From Candidatus Dietzia intestinipullorum (lineage in GTDB: Bacteria; Actinomycetota; Actinomycetes; Mycobacteriales; Mycobacteriaceae), in contig DWWP01000054.1 of the NCBI GenBank assembly GCA_019119635.1, positions 1-64,000 of the forward strand: a stretch of DNA of 64,000 nucleotides. Reading direction: 5' to 3'. Below the pieces are notes generated by a model. That model searched no databases and was not told where the DNA came from. It saw only the letters and a list, made by a program, of their open reading frames with translations. Positions 6,990 to 15,637 of the stretch are shown here, piece after piece (the stretch's first letter is position 1; the number at the start of each line of letters is the position of its first letter). Made by a program: the position numbers and the translations under genes.

Positions 6990-8687
6990 CTACAGTCCGG
7001 GGCGCTTACCGATCGTGAGCGTGACCTCGCCGGTATGCGCGAAGAAGTCCTCGCCCTTGTCGTCGACGACGATGAACGCGGGGAAGTCCTCGACGTCGAT
7101 CTTCCACACCGCTTCCATGCCGAGCTCCTCGTACTCGAGGACCTCGACGTGCTTGATGCAGTCCTGGGCCAGGCGCGCGGCCGGGCCGCCGATGGAGCCG
7201 AGGTAGAAGCCACCGTGGGTCGCGCAGGCGTCGGTGACCTGCGCGGACCGGTTGCCCTTGGCCAGCATCACCATGGAGCCGCCCGCGGCCTGGAACTGCT
7301 CGACGTACGAGTCCATCCGTCCCGCCGTGGTGGGGCCGAACGACCCGGACGGCATGCCCTCGGGCGTCTTGGCGGGGCCGGCATAGTACACGGGGTGGTC
7401 CTTGAGGTACTGCGGCATCTCCTCGCCCGCGTCGAGGCGCTCCTTGATCTTGGAGTGGGCGATGTCCCGGGCCACCACGAGGGGGCCGGTCAGTGACAGC
7501 CGGGTCTTGACCGGGTGCTTGCTCAGTTCCCCGAGGATCTCGGGCATCGGCTTGGTGAGGTCGATCCGGACCGCCGCTCCCTTACCCGTCCCCGAGATGC
7601 CATCGGTCGCGGCGTCGAGTTCGGCGTCCGTGGTCGCGGGCAGGTACTGGCCCGGGTTGAACTCGAGCTGCTCGAGGAACACGCCCTCGGGCGTGATCTT
7701 GGCCCTGGCCTGACGATCCGCCGAGCAGGACACGGCGATGGCCACGGGCAGGGATGCTCCGTGGCGGGGCAGACGGACCACGCGGACGTCGTGGCAGAAG
7801 TACTTCCCGCCGAACTGGGCGCCGATGCCGATCTGTTGGGTGAGCTCGAAGACCTTCTCCTCGAGTTCGACGTCACGGAAGCCCCGCCCGGTGATGTCGC
7901 CCTCGCGGGGGAGCTCGTCGAGGTAGTGGGCGGAGGCCAGCTTGGCGGTCTTGACCGTGTACTCGGCCGAGGTCCCCCCGACGACGATCGCCAGGTGATA
8001 CGGCGGGCATGCCGCGGTCCCGAGCGAGCGGATCTTCTCCTCGATGAACTGCATCATCCGATCGGGGTTGAGGATCGCCTTGGTCTCCTGGTACAGGAAG
8101 GACTTGTTGGCCGAGCCGCCGCCCTTGGCCATGAAGAGGAACTCGTAGGAGTTCTCGTGACCCGGCGTGGTGTCGGCGCCGATCTCGATCTGGGCGGGGA
8201 GGTTGGTCCCGGTGTTCTTCTCCTCCCACATGGTGATCGGCGCGTTCTGCGAGTACCGCAGGTTCAGTCTGGTGAAGGCGTCGTAGACGCCCCGGGCCAC
8301 CGATTCCTCGTCGGGCCCGGTGGTGAGGACGTGCTGGCCACGCTCGCCCTTGACGATCGCGGTCCCAGTGTCCTGGCACATCGGCAGGACGCCGCCCGCG
8401 GCGATGTTGGCGTTCTTGAGCAGGTCCAGCGCCACGAACTTGTCGTTCTCGCTGGCCTCCGGGTCGTCGAGGATCGAGGCGACCTGCGCCAGGTGGTCGC
8501 TACGGAGGTAGTGGGAGATGTCGTGCATGGCCGTCTCGGTGAGCAGGCGGATCGCCTCCGGGGCCACCCGCAGGAACGTGGTGCCGTCCGGCCCCTCGAC
8601 CGTGGAGACCCCCTCCGTGGTGAGGAGGCGGTACTCGGTGGTGTCCTCGCCGACAGGGAGGAGGTCCTCGTAGAGGAAGTCGGCCAT
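6990..8687 (-). CDS. fum: Fumarate hydratase, class I ([4Fe-4S])
   Basis: This 565-residue class I fumarase catalyses reversible hydration of fumarate to malate in the TCA cycle in the cytoplasm. The N-terminal alpha domain contains conserved cluster-binding segments ([19 protein letters not shown]; a second cysteine in [16 protein letters not shown]). The C-terminal beta domain includes [14 protein letters not shown] and a [14 protein letters not shown] segment. The length fits FumA-type single-chain enzymes. The ATG at 8687 has AGGAG seven bases upstream; a methionine nine codons earlier lacks one. A possible -10 (TATCCT at 8728-8733) lies upstream. It is oxygen-sensitive by family, so a class II fumarase may exist elsewhere. 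Confidence 0.92.
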   Translation of the reverse strand: MADFLYEDLLPVGEDTTEYRLLTTEGVSTVEGPDGTTFLRVAPEAIRLLTETAMHDISHYLRSDHLAQVASILDDPEASENDKFVALDLLKNANIAAGGVLPMCQDTGTAIVKGERGQHVLTTGPDEESVARGVYDAFTRLNLRYSQNAPITMWEEKNTGTNLPAQIEIGADTTPGHENSYEFLFMAKGGGSANKSFLYQETKAILNPDRMMQFIEEKIRSLGTAACPPYHLAIVVGGTSAEYTVKTAKLASAHYLDELPREGDITGRGFRDVELEEKVFELTQQIGIGAQFGGKYFCHDVRVVRLPRHGASLPVAIAVSCSADRQARAKITPEGVFLEQLEFNPGQYLPATTDAELDAATDGISGTGKGAAVRIDLTKPMPEILGELSKHPVKTRLSLTGPLVVARDIAHSKIKERLDAGEEMPQYLKDHPVYYAGPAKTPEGMPSGSFGPTTAGRMDSYVEQFQAAGGSMVMLAKGNRSAQVTDACATHGGFYLGSIGGPAARLAQDCIKHVEVLEYEELGMEAVWKIDVEDFPAFIVVDDKGEDFFAHTGEVTLTIGKRPGL

Positions 8688-8788
8688 CGTCGGCTCCTGG
8701 AACTCGCGTGACATCAGTGGTGAACCCAGGATAATCCCACCTCGTCGGGGCGGCGCATCGGGTGGTGGGAGGGGGTGAGGGCGGCCGG

Positions 8789-9346
8789 CTACCGGAGCGG
8801 GACGAAGCGGTAGCCGTCGTGTGCGCTGACCTCCAGCTCGCCGCCGGAGCGGCGCACCCGGTGCATGACATCCGCCCAGGGGGCGACCATCACACCGCCG
8901 TCCGCGAGCTGGTCGGTCAGTTGCTCGGGCATCGAGTCGGCCATCGCGGAGACGAGGATGCGGTCGAACGGACCGTAGCCGGGCAGTCCGAGCACCCCGC
9001 CGGGCTCGGCCCGGTGCACGCTGACCCGGTGCGCGGGGACGACCGCGCGTGAGCGTTCGACCAGTTCGGGGACCAGCTCGACGGCGAACACACGCGTGTC
9101 CGGGCCGCCGAGCTCGGCGAGTATGGCCGACGTCCACCCGCTGCCCGACCCCACGTCCAGGACGCGCATGCCCTGGAAGGTCTCGAGCAGGGTGAGCATC
9201 CGCGCCACCGTGGAGGGCTGCGAATTGGTCTGACCGAAGCCGATCGGGAGGGGCTCGTCGCGCTGGTACTCGTCCACGACGTCCGCGGGGAGGAAGCGGC
9301 GACGATCCTGTGCCCGCATCGCGCGGAGTACCGGGTCGTCAGGCAT
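8789..9346 (-). CDS. Protein-L-isoaspartate O-methyltransferase family protein
   Basis: This 185-residue SAM-dependent methyltransferase belongs to the PCMT family. The family substrate loop appears as [15 protein letters not shown] (canonical form GQTISQP), and the SAM-binding motif I is [10 protein letters not shown] around residues 61-70. Motif [19 protein letters not shown] and a DGGVMVAPW post-motif follow. The family repairs isoaspartyl residues in aged proteins. The protein is slightly short at its C-terminus compared with E. coli Pcm, so repair activity is probable but not certain. It reads toward the fumarase gene. Confidence 0.8.
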   Translation of the reverse strand: MPDDPVLRAMRAQDRRRFLPADVVDEYQRDEPLPIGFGQTNSQPSTVARMLTLLETFQGMRVLDVGSGSGWTSAILAELGGPDTRVFAVELVPELVERSRAVVPAHRVSVHRAEPGGVLGLPGYGPFDRILVSAMADSMPEQLTDQLADGGVMVAPWADVMHRVRRSGGELEVSAHDGYRFVPLR

Positions 9347-9384
9347 CGCGTCCGCCTCCCGTCACGTCTACCTCGGCCGGCTCC

Positions 9385-9699
9385 TCAGTCCTCGCCCAGA
9401 ACGCGGGTCTCGCCCTCCGGGTCGAGCTGGTCGATCTGGTCCCGGGGCTCGTCGTCGGGCCCGGCCGGGTCGACCGGATGCGTCGGGCCGTCGGACTCGC
9501 CGACGTCCGGGCGTTCGGCACGCAACCTCTCGTCGTGGCTCTCGTCCTCATCCGCGGGCTTCCACGTTTCCGGGGCGTCCGCGGTGAGGTCCTCGCCGTC
9601 GGTCGTGATCGCGTCGGCGTCCAGGCCCTCGCTGCCGTCGAGGGTGTTCACGTCGTAGTCGCCGACGGTGTCCTGGTCGTATTCACGCTCGGTGTCCAT
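9385..9699 (-). CDS. Acidic hypothetical protein, DUF5709-like
   Basis: This is a 104-residue strongly acidic protein without cysteines, signal peptide or membrane helices. The pattern of DYDVNTLDGSEGLDADAITT followed by PETWKPADEDESHDERLRAE resembles the actinobacterial DUF5709 family, which has no known function. Many Asp/Glu residues suggest intrinsic disorder. The start was placed at the ATG beginning MDTEREYDQD. It is separated by 38 bases from the PCMT-like gene downstream and could share its transcript. Confidence 0.55.
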   Translation of the reverse strand: MDTEREYDQDTVGDYDVNTLDGSEGLDADAITTDGEDLTADAPETWKPADEDESHDERLRAERPDVGESDGPTHPVDPAGPDDEPRDQIDQLDPEGETRVLGED

Positions 9700-9749
9700 G
9701 CCATCGATTGTGGGGGATCGTACTGCTCCCCGCATCCGGTCGGCTCCGC

Positions 9750-10505
9750 TCAGTAGTAGCAGGCCAGGGCGCCGTCGGGGCCGTCGATGACTTTCACGGG
9801 AGTCTCGAACACCCGGCTCAGGAGCGTGTCAGTCATGATCTCGGCGGGGGTGCCGAACTCGACGACGCGACCGTGTTTGACCGCGCAGATGTGGTCGGCG
9901 TAGTGCGAGGCGAAGTTGATGTCGTGGAGGACGATCACGATGGTGCGCCCGAGTTCCTCGGCGGCGCCGCGGAGATGCTTCATCATCTGCACGGAGTGCT
10001 TCATGTCGAGGTTGTTGAGGGGCTCGTCGAGGAGTAGATAGTCGGTCTCCTGGCACAGCACCATCGCCACGTACGCACGCTGGCGTTGGCCCCCCGAGAG
10101 CTGGTCGAGGTACCGCTGTTCGAGGTCGGAGAGGTTGAGGAAGTCGATGGCGCGGGAGATGACCTCCTCGTCGGCTGTCGTCAGACGGCCTTTGGAGTAC
10201 GGGAACCTGCCGAAGCCGACGAGCTGTCGCACCGTCAGGCGGGTGATGAAGTGGTTCTCCTGTCGCAGGATGGACAGGATCTTCGCGAGGTCCTTGGACG
10301 CCGTCGTCGTCACGTCGTAGCCGGCGACCTCGATCACCCCCTCGTCCAGGCCCAGAAGCCGTCCGACCATGGTGAGCAACGTGGACTTCCCTGCGCCGTT
10401 GGGTCCGACCAGCGCGGTGATCCCGCCACGGGGGATCTCCAGGTCGACCGGACCGATGGTGACGTCGCTGGAGTAGTGCTTGGTGACGTTGCTGAGCGAG
10501 ATCAC
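9750..10505 (-). CDS. Iron-siderophore ABC transporter ATPase (YclP/CeuD/FatE type)
   Basis: This 251-residue ATP-binding subunit energises the siderophore importer encoded with it. It has Walker A GPNGAGKS near residue 35, ABC signature LSGGQRQRAYVAMVL, Walker B YLLLDEPLNNLD and the H-loop VLHDINFASHYAD. It is closest in style to the YclP/CeuD/FatE branch used with catecholate, petrobactin or anguibactin uptake. The GTG start overlaps the stop of the upstream permease gene by four bases (GTGA). The C-terminus after the H-loop is normal. It is last in a binding protein, permease, permease, ATPase unit under an iron-responsive promoter. Confidence 0.9.
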   Translation of the reverse strand: MISLSNVTKHYSSDVTIGPVDLEIPRGGITALVGPNGAGKSTLLTMVGRLLGLDEGVIEVAGYDVTTTASKDLAKILSILRQENHFITRLTVRQLVGFGRFPYSKGRLTTADEEVISRAIDFLNLSDLEQRYLDQLSGGQRQRAYVAMVLCQETDYLLLDEPLNNLDMKHSVQMMKHLRGAAEELGRTIVIVLHDINFASHYADHICAVKHGRVVEFGTPAEIMTDTLLSRVFETPVKVIDGPDGALACYY

Positions 10506-11569
10506 AGACGCCCCTTTCTGAGGATGACGAAGAGGAAGACCGACCCGCCGATGACCTCGATGAGGATCGAGACGACTCCCTGGGCGTAGAAGATGTTCTT
10601 CATGATGAAGTAGGCGCCGGCCAGGACGACGAACCCGAGGAGCGCGGCCACCGGGAAGATGTATCGGTGGTCGTAACTGTCGGCGAACTGGTAGGCCAGC
10701 GTCGCGATGAGGAAGCCGAGGAAGGTCATCGGGCCGACCAGCGCGGTGGACACCGCCATGAGGATGGAGACGAAGAACAGGGTCCGCATCACCTCGGCGC
10801 GGTGATTGAGGCCGACGTTCTGCGTGATGTCCTTGCCCAGGGCCACCACGTTGAGCCGTCTGGAGCTGAGCCACAGCATCGTCGCGGCGATCAGGCACAG
10901 AGGGATCGCCAACGGGAAATACGAGGTCTCGGCGTTGGCCATCGAGCCGAACAACCGGGCGGTGAGGATGTCGAACTCGCTAGGAGTGAGCAGACGTTGC
11001 ATGAAGGTGGACACCGAACCGAGCCCGCCACCGATGATGATGCCGATGAGGAGCATCACCTGGATATTCGCGTATTTTCCGGAGAGCAGCCACCCGTAGA
11101 GCAGAACCGACAGTCCGACCATCAACGCGACCTGGAGGGCGAACTGGGGCAGCCCGGTCAATGCGACGAGCCCGACCGCGCCGAGGAAGTACACCGCCGA
11201 GGTCTGGATGGCCACGTAGAGGGCCTCGAACCCCATGATCGACGGCGTGATGATCCGGTTGTTGGTCACGGTCTGGAAGCTGACCGTCGCGACCGCCTGG
11301 CACAGCGCCACCACCATCATGACGATGACGGTCGTGCCGCGGAGTCCGGCGATCCGCCAGAAGCCGGAGGAGCCGACCGGCATCGGGTTGTCCCAGGCGA
11401 GGATCCCGAAGGCGAAGCCCACCGCGAGCACGATGAGGGCCGTCAACACGATCCAGTAGCGTCGCCGCGCCCGGGTGGTCGGGAGCGGCCCCGAGCGCCG
11501 GTCCTCGCGCGACAGCGCGGCCTCCGGGGCCGACCCGGATCTGACGTCGGTCGCCGTGCGCCTACCCAT
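10502..11569 (-). CDS. FecCD-family siderophore permease (second subunit)
   Basis: This 355-residue inner-membrane permease of the BtuC/FecCD family is predicted to have about nine to ten helices after a charged N-terminal extension of about 38 residues. The segment TVTNNRIITPSIMGFEALY is typical of the YclO/FatC/VctG subfamily. The LARLFGSMAN segment and AYQFADSYDHRYIFPVAALLG are further family landmarks. It pairs with the first permease to form the channel. Its ATG overlaps the upstream stop by eight bases and its own stop overlaps the ATPase GTG, so the three are translationally coupled. Confidence 0.9.
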   Translation of the reverse strand: MGRRTATDVRSGSAPEAALSREDRRSGPLPTTRARRRYWIVLTALIVLAVGFAFGILAWDNPMPVGSSGFWRIAGLRGTTVIVMMVVALCQAVATVSFQTVTNNRIITPSIMGFEALYVAIQTSAVYFLGAVGLVALTGLPQFALQVALMVGLSVLLYGWLLSGKYANIQVMLLIGIIIGGGLGSVSTFMQRLLTPSEFDILTARLFGSMANAETSYFPLAIPLCLIAATMLWLSSRRLNVVALGKDITQNVGLNHRAEVMRTLFFVSILMAVSTALVGPMTFLGFLIATLAYQFADSYDHRYIFPVAALLGFVVLAGAYFIMKNIFYAQGVVSILIEVIGGSVFLFVILRKGRL

Positions 11570-12587
11570 GACGCCGCTGCCTCAGCAGAAGGGCGACGAA
11601 CACGACCGCACCGACTATCCCGAGGATGAGAGAGACGGGCACCTCGAACGGTCTGATGATCGTCCGGCCCACCAGATCGCAGACCGTGACGATGCCGATG
11701 CCGAGCAGGCACACCCAGGGGAGGTTGCTCCGGAGATCGTCTCCTCGCACCATCGAGATGACGTTGGGGACGATGAGGCCCAGGAACGGGAGGTTGCCGA
11801 CGACCACCGTCACCACCCCGGTCGCGACGGAGATCAGTATGGTCCCGAGCAGCAGGATGCGGTTGTAGTTGAGCCCGACGTTGGTCGAGATCTCCTGGCC
11901 GAGACCGGCGACGGTGAAGCGGTCGGCGACAAAGAACACCGCGACCCCGACGAGCGCCACGATCCAGAGCACCTCGTACTGCCCGCGGATGACCGAGGTG
12001 AAGCTGCCGGCGAACCAGATTCCCAGGCTCTGCAGCATGTCGCTCTGCAACGCGATGAACGTGGAGACGGAGCCGACCACCGCGCCGAGCATGATCCCGA
12101 CGATCGGCACGATGAGCGACGAGCGCAGCGAGACGCGACGCAGGAACAGGAAGAAGATCATCGTTCCGACGAACGCGGCGATGACGGCGCCGATCATCCG
12201 CGTCAGGATGTCCGCGCCGGGAAAGAAGATCAGGACGGCGAGCAGTCCCAGCCCCGCCCACTCGGTGGTGCCGGTCGTGGTGGGCTCGACGAACCGGTTC
12301 TGGGTGAGCAGCTGCATCACCAGGCCGGACATCGCCATCGCCGCGCCTGCCAGCACGAGGGCGATCGTCCGGGGGACCCTGGTGATCCCGAACATCTCGG
12401 CGCCGTCGTCTGTTCCGAAGACGTTGTACACGCCGGTGAACAACGACAGTGCCAACAGGGCCGCCACGACGAGGAACCCGACGAGGAGTTTCCAGTCGAA
12501 GAGACGACCTGTGCTGCGGGGCCCGGGGCGGGCTCCGGCGTCGGCACGTGAGGTGTCAGGTGGTGGTGAGGTCGAGGAAGTCGTCAC
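11562..12587 (-). CDS. FecCD-family siderophore permease (first subunit)
   Basis: This 341-residue BtuC/FecCD permease has a proline-rich cytoplasmic N-terminus (about 30 residues). The conserved RVPRTIALVLAGAAMAMSG is followed by MQLLTQNRFVEPTTTGTTEW, a motif typical of the YclN/FatD/VctD subunit. About nine membrane helices are apparent. Together with the next gene it forms the transmembrane channel for a ferri-siderophore, probably catecholate-like by subfamily. It is separated from the binding-protein gene by a 132-base gap with a strong hairpin. Confidence 0.9.
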   Translation of the reverse strand: MTTSSTSPPPDTSRADAGARPGPRSTGRLFDWKLLVGFLVVAALLALSLFTGVYNVFGTDDGAEMFGITRVPRTIALVLAGAAMAMSGLVMQLLTQNRFVEPTTTGTTEWAGLGLLAVLIFFPGADILTRMIGAVIAAFVGTMIFFLFLRRVSLRSSLIVPIVGIMLGAVVGSVSTFIALQSDMLQSLGIWFAGSFTSVIRGQYEVLWIVALVGVAVFFVADRFTVAGLGQEISTNVGLNYNRILLLGTILISVATGVVTVVVGNLPFLGLIVPNVISMVRGDDLRSNLPWVCLLGIGIVTVCDLVGRTIIRPFEVPVSLILGIVGAVVFVALLLRQRRHG

Positions 12588-12662
12588 GGTGTAGTCGTCA
12601 ATCGTGTCGTCACGGGGTCGTCGGCCGATCGTCCCGGCTGCGCGGCGCCGGGTGGACGACGA

Positions 12663-12700
12663 CGAGGGTGGGACCGCCGGTCACGGCGGTCCCACCCTCG
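12663..12700 (-). terminator. 16-bp perfect hairpin between binding-protein and permease genes
   Basis: Bases 12663-12678 pair perfectly with 12685-12700, leaving a six-base loop. It lies 20 bases past the binding-protein stop and inside the operon. It may be a partial terminator or an mRNA-end stabiliser that keeps the binding protein more abundant than the permeases. Confidence 0.65.
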
Positions 12701-12719
12701 TGCGAGCGCTGTCGGGAGA

Positions 12720-13715
12720 TCAGCTGTTCGCTTCGAGCTCGTCGGCGAGAGTGTTGAAGAACTCGGTGTAGGTCTGGATGCCCTCGTTGGTGTAGGTGTC
12801 GGCGGGCATGTAGACGATGTTCTCGTCCTGCACCGCGGTCACGGACTGGAGCGCCTCCGAGTCGGCGATGAGCTCGTTGGCAGGGCGGTAGGCGGGATCG
12901 TCAGACCCGGTGGACGTGCCGGCGTCCCGGTCCATGACCAGGACGATGTCCGGGTCGGAGTCGGCGATCGCCTCGACCGAGATGTCGTCGCCCTGGTGGT
13001 TGTCCGAGCCCTCGTCGACCTCGAGCGCGGGCGCGAAGTCGAAGATGTCGAACATCGGGCCGATGGTGCGGCCGGTGCTCGGGGTGACGTATCCGATGTC
13101 GCCACCCGAGGTGATCAGGCCCATGACCGTGTCACCGGGCTGGTACGCGGCCTTGACGCGCTCGATGGCGGCGTCGAGCTCGGAGTTCAGCTGCTCCGCC
13201 TCGGACTCCTTGCCGAAGACCTCGCCGAGCACCGAGGTCTGACGCTTGAGCTCGGCGTCGAACGGCTCATCGTCGCGCGGGTCGAGCGTGAGGATGGTCG
13301 CCTCGGGGACCAGTTCCGCGAAGTCGTCGGTGTACTGGGTGAAGCGCTGACCGTTGACGATGAGGTCGGGATCCGCGGCGACGACGGACTCGAGGTCGGG
13401 CTCGCGGTGGCTGCCGAGGTCGATGATCTCCTCGTCCTGGCTGTACGGGATCGTATCGGGCATCAGGCTCACGGCCGCCGCCGAGAGCTCCACGCCCCAG
13501 TCCGAGAGCGTCTCGAACGTCCGGTTGTCGGTCGCCACGACCGAGCGGGGAGGGACTGTGACCGTCTGGGTGCCGTTGTTGTCCTCGACCTCGATAGTGG
13601 TCGACTCGCCGGACGCCGCGGCCGAGGTGTCCTCGGTGGCGTCGGAGCCGCAGGCGGTGAGGCCGAGAGCGAGTGCGCTGAGGGCAGCGCCGATACGGAG
13701 TCGTGTAGAAATCAT
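12720..13715 (-). CDS. Ferri-siderophore-binding lipoprotein (YclQ/FatB/CeuE type)
   Basis: This 331-residue lipoprotein has lipobox LGLTAC (Cys22) and a class III periplasmic-binding (FepB/BtuF-like) domain. Visible landmarks are an N-terminal strand ending VPPRSVVATDNRTFETLSDW, ADPDLIVNGQRF, a long linking helix around EQLNSELDAAIERVKAAY, and DSDPDIVLVMDRD. It captures the iron-siderophore complex and delivers it to the permeases. The ATG at 13715 follows AAGGAAG and yields a normal signal peptide; an ATG 23 codons upstream falls within the promoter and operator. Expression is probably repressed by iron through the DtxR/IdeR-like box 62 bases upstream. Confidence 0.9.
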   Translation of the reverse strand: MISTRLRIGAALSALALGLTACGSDATEDTSAAASGESTTIEVEDNNGTQTVTVPPRSVVATDNRTFETLSDWGVELSAAAVSLMPDTIPYSQDEEIIDLGSHREPDLESVVAADPDLIVNGQRFTQYTDDFAELVPEATILTLDPRDDEPFDAELKRQTSVLGEVFGKESEAEQLNSELDAAIERVKAAYQPGDTVMGLITSGGDIGYVTPSTGRTIGPMFDIFDFAPALEVDEGSDNHQGDDISVEAIADSDPDIVLVMDRDAGTSTGSDDPAYRPANELIADSEALQSVTAVQDENIVYMPADTYTNEGIQTYTEFFNTLADELEANS

Positions 13716-13776
13716 TACTTCCTTGGGGGTGACGATGGGAACAGTCCATCCGCCGAGTTCGACGGCAGCTCTGCTG

Positions 13777-13795
13777 TTAGCCAAACCTAACCTAA
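13777..13795. promoter_or_regulatory. DtxR/IdeR iron box
   Basis: The 19-bp site TTAGCCAAACCTAACCTAA matches the palindromic DtxR/IdeR consensus at 15 of 19 positions, with a perfect right half. It lies upstream of the siderophore importer and overlaps its predicted -10, the position expected for iron-dependent repression. Confidence 0.8.
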
Positions 13796-13812
13796 GGGAA
13801 TTTGTGTCGCAA
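13784..13812 (-). promoter_or_regulatory. Promoter of the siderophore uptake operon
   Basis: On the minus strand a -35-like TTGCGA (13807-13812) is separated by 17 bases from TAGGTT (13784-13789). The -10 sits inside the DtxR/IdeR box, giving a 5' leader of about 60 bases before the binding-protein ATG. Confidence 0.45.
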
Positions 13813-13852
13813 ACACGGGTGGCTATCAGCGCTCGTCCCGGCCGGGCGGCGC

Positions 13853-13858
13853 TAGGCT
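13853..13858 (+). promoter_or_regulatory. -10 element of a leaderless promoter (LLM oxidoreductase)
   Basis: TAGGCT lies six bases before the ATG at 13865 and no Shine-Dalgarno sequence is present. Confidence 0.45.
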
Positions 13859-13864
13859 CGGGCC

Positions 13865-14851
13865 ATGCGATTCGGGCTGTTCCTCCCTCAGGGCTGGCGG
13901 CTCGACCTGGTCGATGTGGCGCCCGTCGACCACTGGTCCGCGATCACCGGGCTCGCGGGCCGCGCGGATGCCGGCCCCTGGGAGTCGGTGTGGGTCTATG
14001 ACCACATGCACACCGCGCCGCTCACCGCCGGCGAGGCGACGCACGAGGCGTGGAGCCTCATGGCCGGGCTCGGCACCGCCACCTCGCGGGTCCGGCTGGG
14101 CCAGATGTGCACGTGCATCGGCTACCGCAATCCCGCGCTGTTGGCCAAGACGGCCTCGACGGTCGACATGATCTCGGGCGGCCGGGTCGAGATGGGGATC
14201 GGCGCCGGCTGGTACCAGCACGAGTGGGAGGCGTACGGGTACGGGTTCCCCTCGGCCGGCGAGCGCATCGCGATGCTCGACGAGGGCGTGCAGATCATGC
14301 GTGAGGCGTGGCGAGCCGGTGAGGTGAGTTTCCGGGGCCGGCACTTCCGGGTCGACGGCGCGATCGTCCAGCCGCGTCCGCTCCAGGGGGACGGGATCCC
14401 GCTGTGGATCGCCGGCGGCGGCGAGCGCAAGACGCTCCGCACCGCGGCCCGGTACGCCGATTACACCAATTTCGACGGCAGCCCCGAGGGGTTCGCGCGC
14501 AAGTCCGAGGTGTTGCTCCGTCACTGCGCGGACATCGGCCGGGATCCGGCAGAGATCACCCGGACGGCCAACTACAACGTCGCGATCGGCGAGACCGAGC
14601 GGGACGTCGCCGACAGACTGGCCTTCCTGCACGACCGCATCGCCCGGTTTGCCGGAACCGAGCGGGCGGACCGCGAACTCCGCGGCTATCAGGGGCTGCC
14701 CGCGGTGGGCACGCCCGAGCAGATCGTCGAGAAGCTCACCGCACTGGCCGATGCCGGGCTCGGCTATGGGGTGTTCTACTTCCCCGAGGTCGCCGGCGAC
14801 ACCTCGGGGCTCGAGCTGTTCGAACGTCAGGTCATCCCGGCGCTGAGGTGA
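13865..14851 (+). CDS. LLM-class (probably F420-dependent) oxidoreductase
   Basis: This 328-residue TIM-barrel protein belongs to the luciferase-like monooxygenase superfamily. The start MRFGLFLPQG, the SVWVYDHMHT segment and the LGQMCTCIGYRNPALLAKT segment are characteristic of F420-dependent family members. A GGRVEMGIGAGWYQHEWEAYG motif follows, split by normal family spacing. It likely transfers hydride between F420H2 (or FMN) and an unknown substrate. F420 use is plausible because fbiC is encoded about 10 kb away. The gene ends in a hairpin shared with the convergent sirtuin gene. Confidence 0.85.
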   Translation: MRFGLFLPQGWRLDLVDVAPVDHWSAITGLAGRADAGPWESVWVYDHMHTAPLTAGEATHEAWSLMAGLGTATSRVRLGQMCTCIGYRNPALLAKTASTVDMISGGRVEMGIGAGWYQHEWEAYGYGFPSAGERIAMLDEGVQIMREAWRAGEVSFRGRHFRVDGAIVQPRPLQGDGIPLWIAGGGERKTLRTAARYADYTNFDGSPEGFARKSEVLLRHCADIGRDPAEITRTANYNVAIGETERDVADRLAFLHDRIARFAGTERADRELRGYQGLPAVGTPEQIVEKLTALADAGLGYGVFYFPEVAGDTSGLELFERQVIPALR

Positions 14852-14871
14852 GCCGCCTTTAGCGGCTCACC
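14847..14871. terminator. Bidirectional terminator overlapping two stop codons
   Basis: A perfect 10-bp stem (14847-14856 with 14862-14871) has a five-base loop CTTTA. It contains the stop codon of the rightward LLM gene and that of the leftward sirtuin gene, so it serves both transcripts. Confidence 0.75.
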
Positions 14872-15637
14872 GCTGCAGGAGCGCGGGGACCGCGTCGCCC
14901 GCGGTGGCGCGGACGTGGGCCGTGACCGCGGGGCCGAGGCCGGAGTCCCCGGGGTTGACCTCGACGACGGGCGTGCCGTTCTCGGCGGCGAGGTCCGGCA
15001 GCGACGCGGCCGGGTGGACCAGCCCGGAGGTGCCGATGACGAGGACCGCGGACGCGGAGTCGATCGCGCGGAGCGAGGCCTCCCACGGCGCGGCGGGGAG
15101 GTTTTCACCGAACCAGACCACCCCGGGGCGCACGCGCCCGCCGCAGAAGCGGCACACCGGTGGGGCGAGACGTTCGACGGGGTCCTCCGGCGCCGGCCCG
15201 GCGTCGGCGGCGAGTTCGCACGTCTCGCACCGGTGGGCGAACAGGCTGCCGTGGACGTGGTGCACGAGGGGCGAGCCGGCACGCTCGTGGAGGTCGTCGA
15301 CGTTCTGGGTGACCACCACGACCTCTCGGCCCTCGGCGGCGCGAGCCACGGCCAGGTGTCCGGCGTTGGGCTCGGCCCGCGCGACGAGGTGCTCGCGCCA
15401 GCGGTACCACGCCCACACCGTGTCGGGGTCGCGCCGCCAGGCGTCGGGGCTGGCGAGTTCCGTGGGGTCGTAGCGTGCCCACAGTCCGGTCCGGGCGTCG
15501 CGGAAGGTGGGGACCCCGCTCTCGGCACTCATGCCGGCGCCGGACAGGACCACGAGAGGCCCGTCTCCGGCGAGCGCGGAGCGGGCCTGCTCGAGGTGAC
15601 GGCGGGGGTCGTCGGGTCCGGTGTCGCCGTGCGTCAC
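14867..15637 (-). CDS. cobB: NAD-dependent protein deacylase, class III sirtuin
   Basis: This 256-residue Sir2 enzyme removes acyl groups from lysines using NAD. Motifs seen are GAGMSAESGVPTFRD (NAD binding), TQNVDDLHERAG, the catalytic histidine in HHVHGSLF, and two zinc-binding Cys pairs (CETC and CRFC). A Tyr-x-x-Arg in WAWYRWR matches the SIRT5/CobB signature for succinyl and other acidic acyl groups. The GTG start overlaps the stop of the upstream secreted-protein gene (GTGA), so they are coupled although functionally unrelated in appearance. Confidence 0.9.
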   Translation of the reverse strand: MTHGDTGPDDPRRHLEQARSALAGDGPLVVLSGAGMSAESGVPTFRDARTGLWARYDPTELASPDAWRRDPDTVWAWYRWREHLVARAEPNAGHLAVARAAEGREVVVVTQNVDDLHERAGSPLVHHVHGSLFAHRCETCELAADAGPAPEDPVERLAPPVCRFCGGRVRPGVVWFGENLPAAPWEASLRAIDSASAVLVIGTSGLVHPAASLPDLAAENGTPVVEVNPGDSGLGPAVTAHVRATAGDAVPALLQR

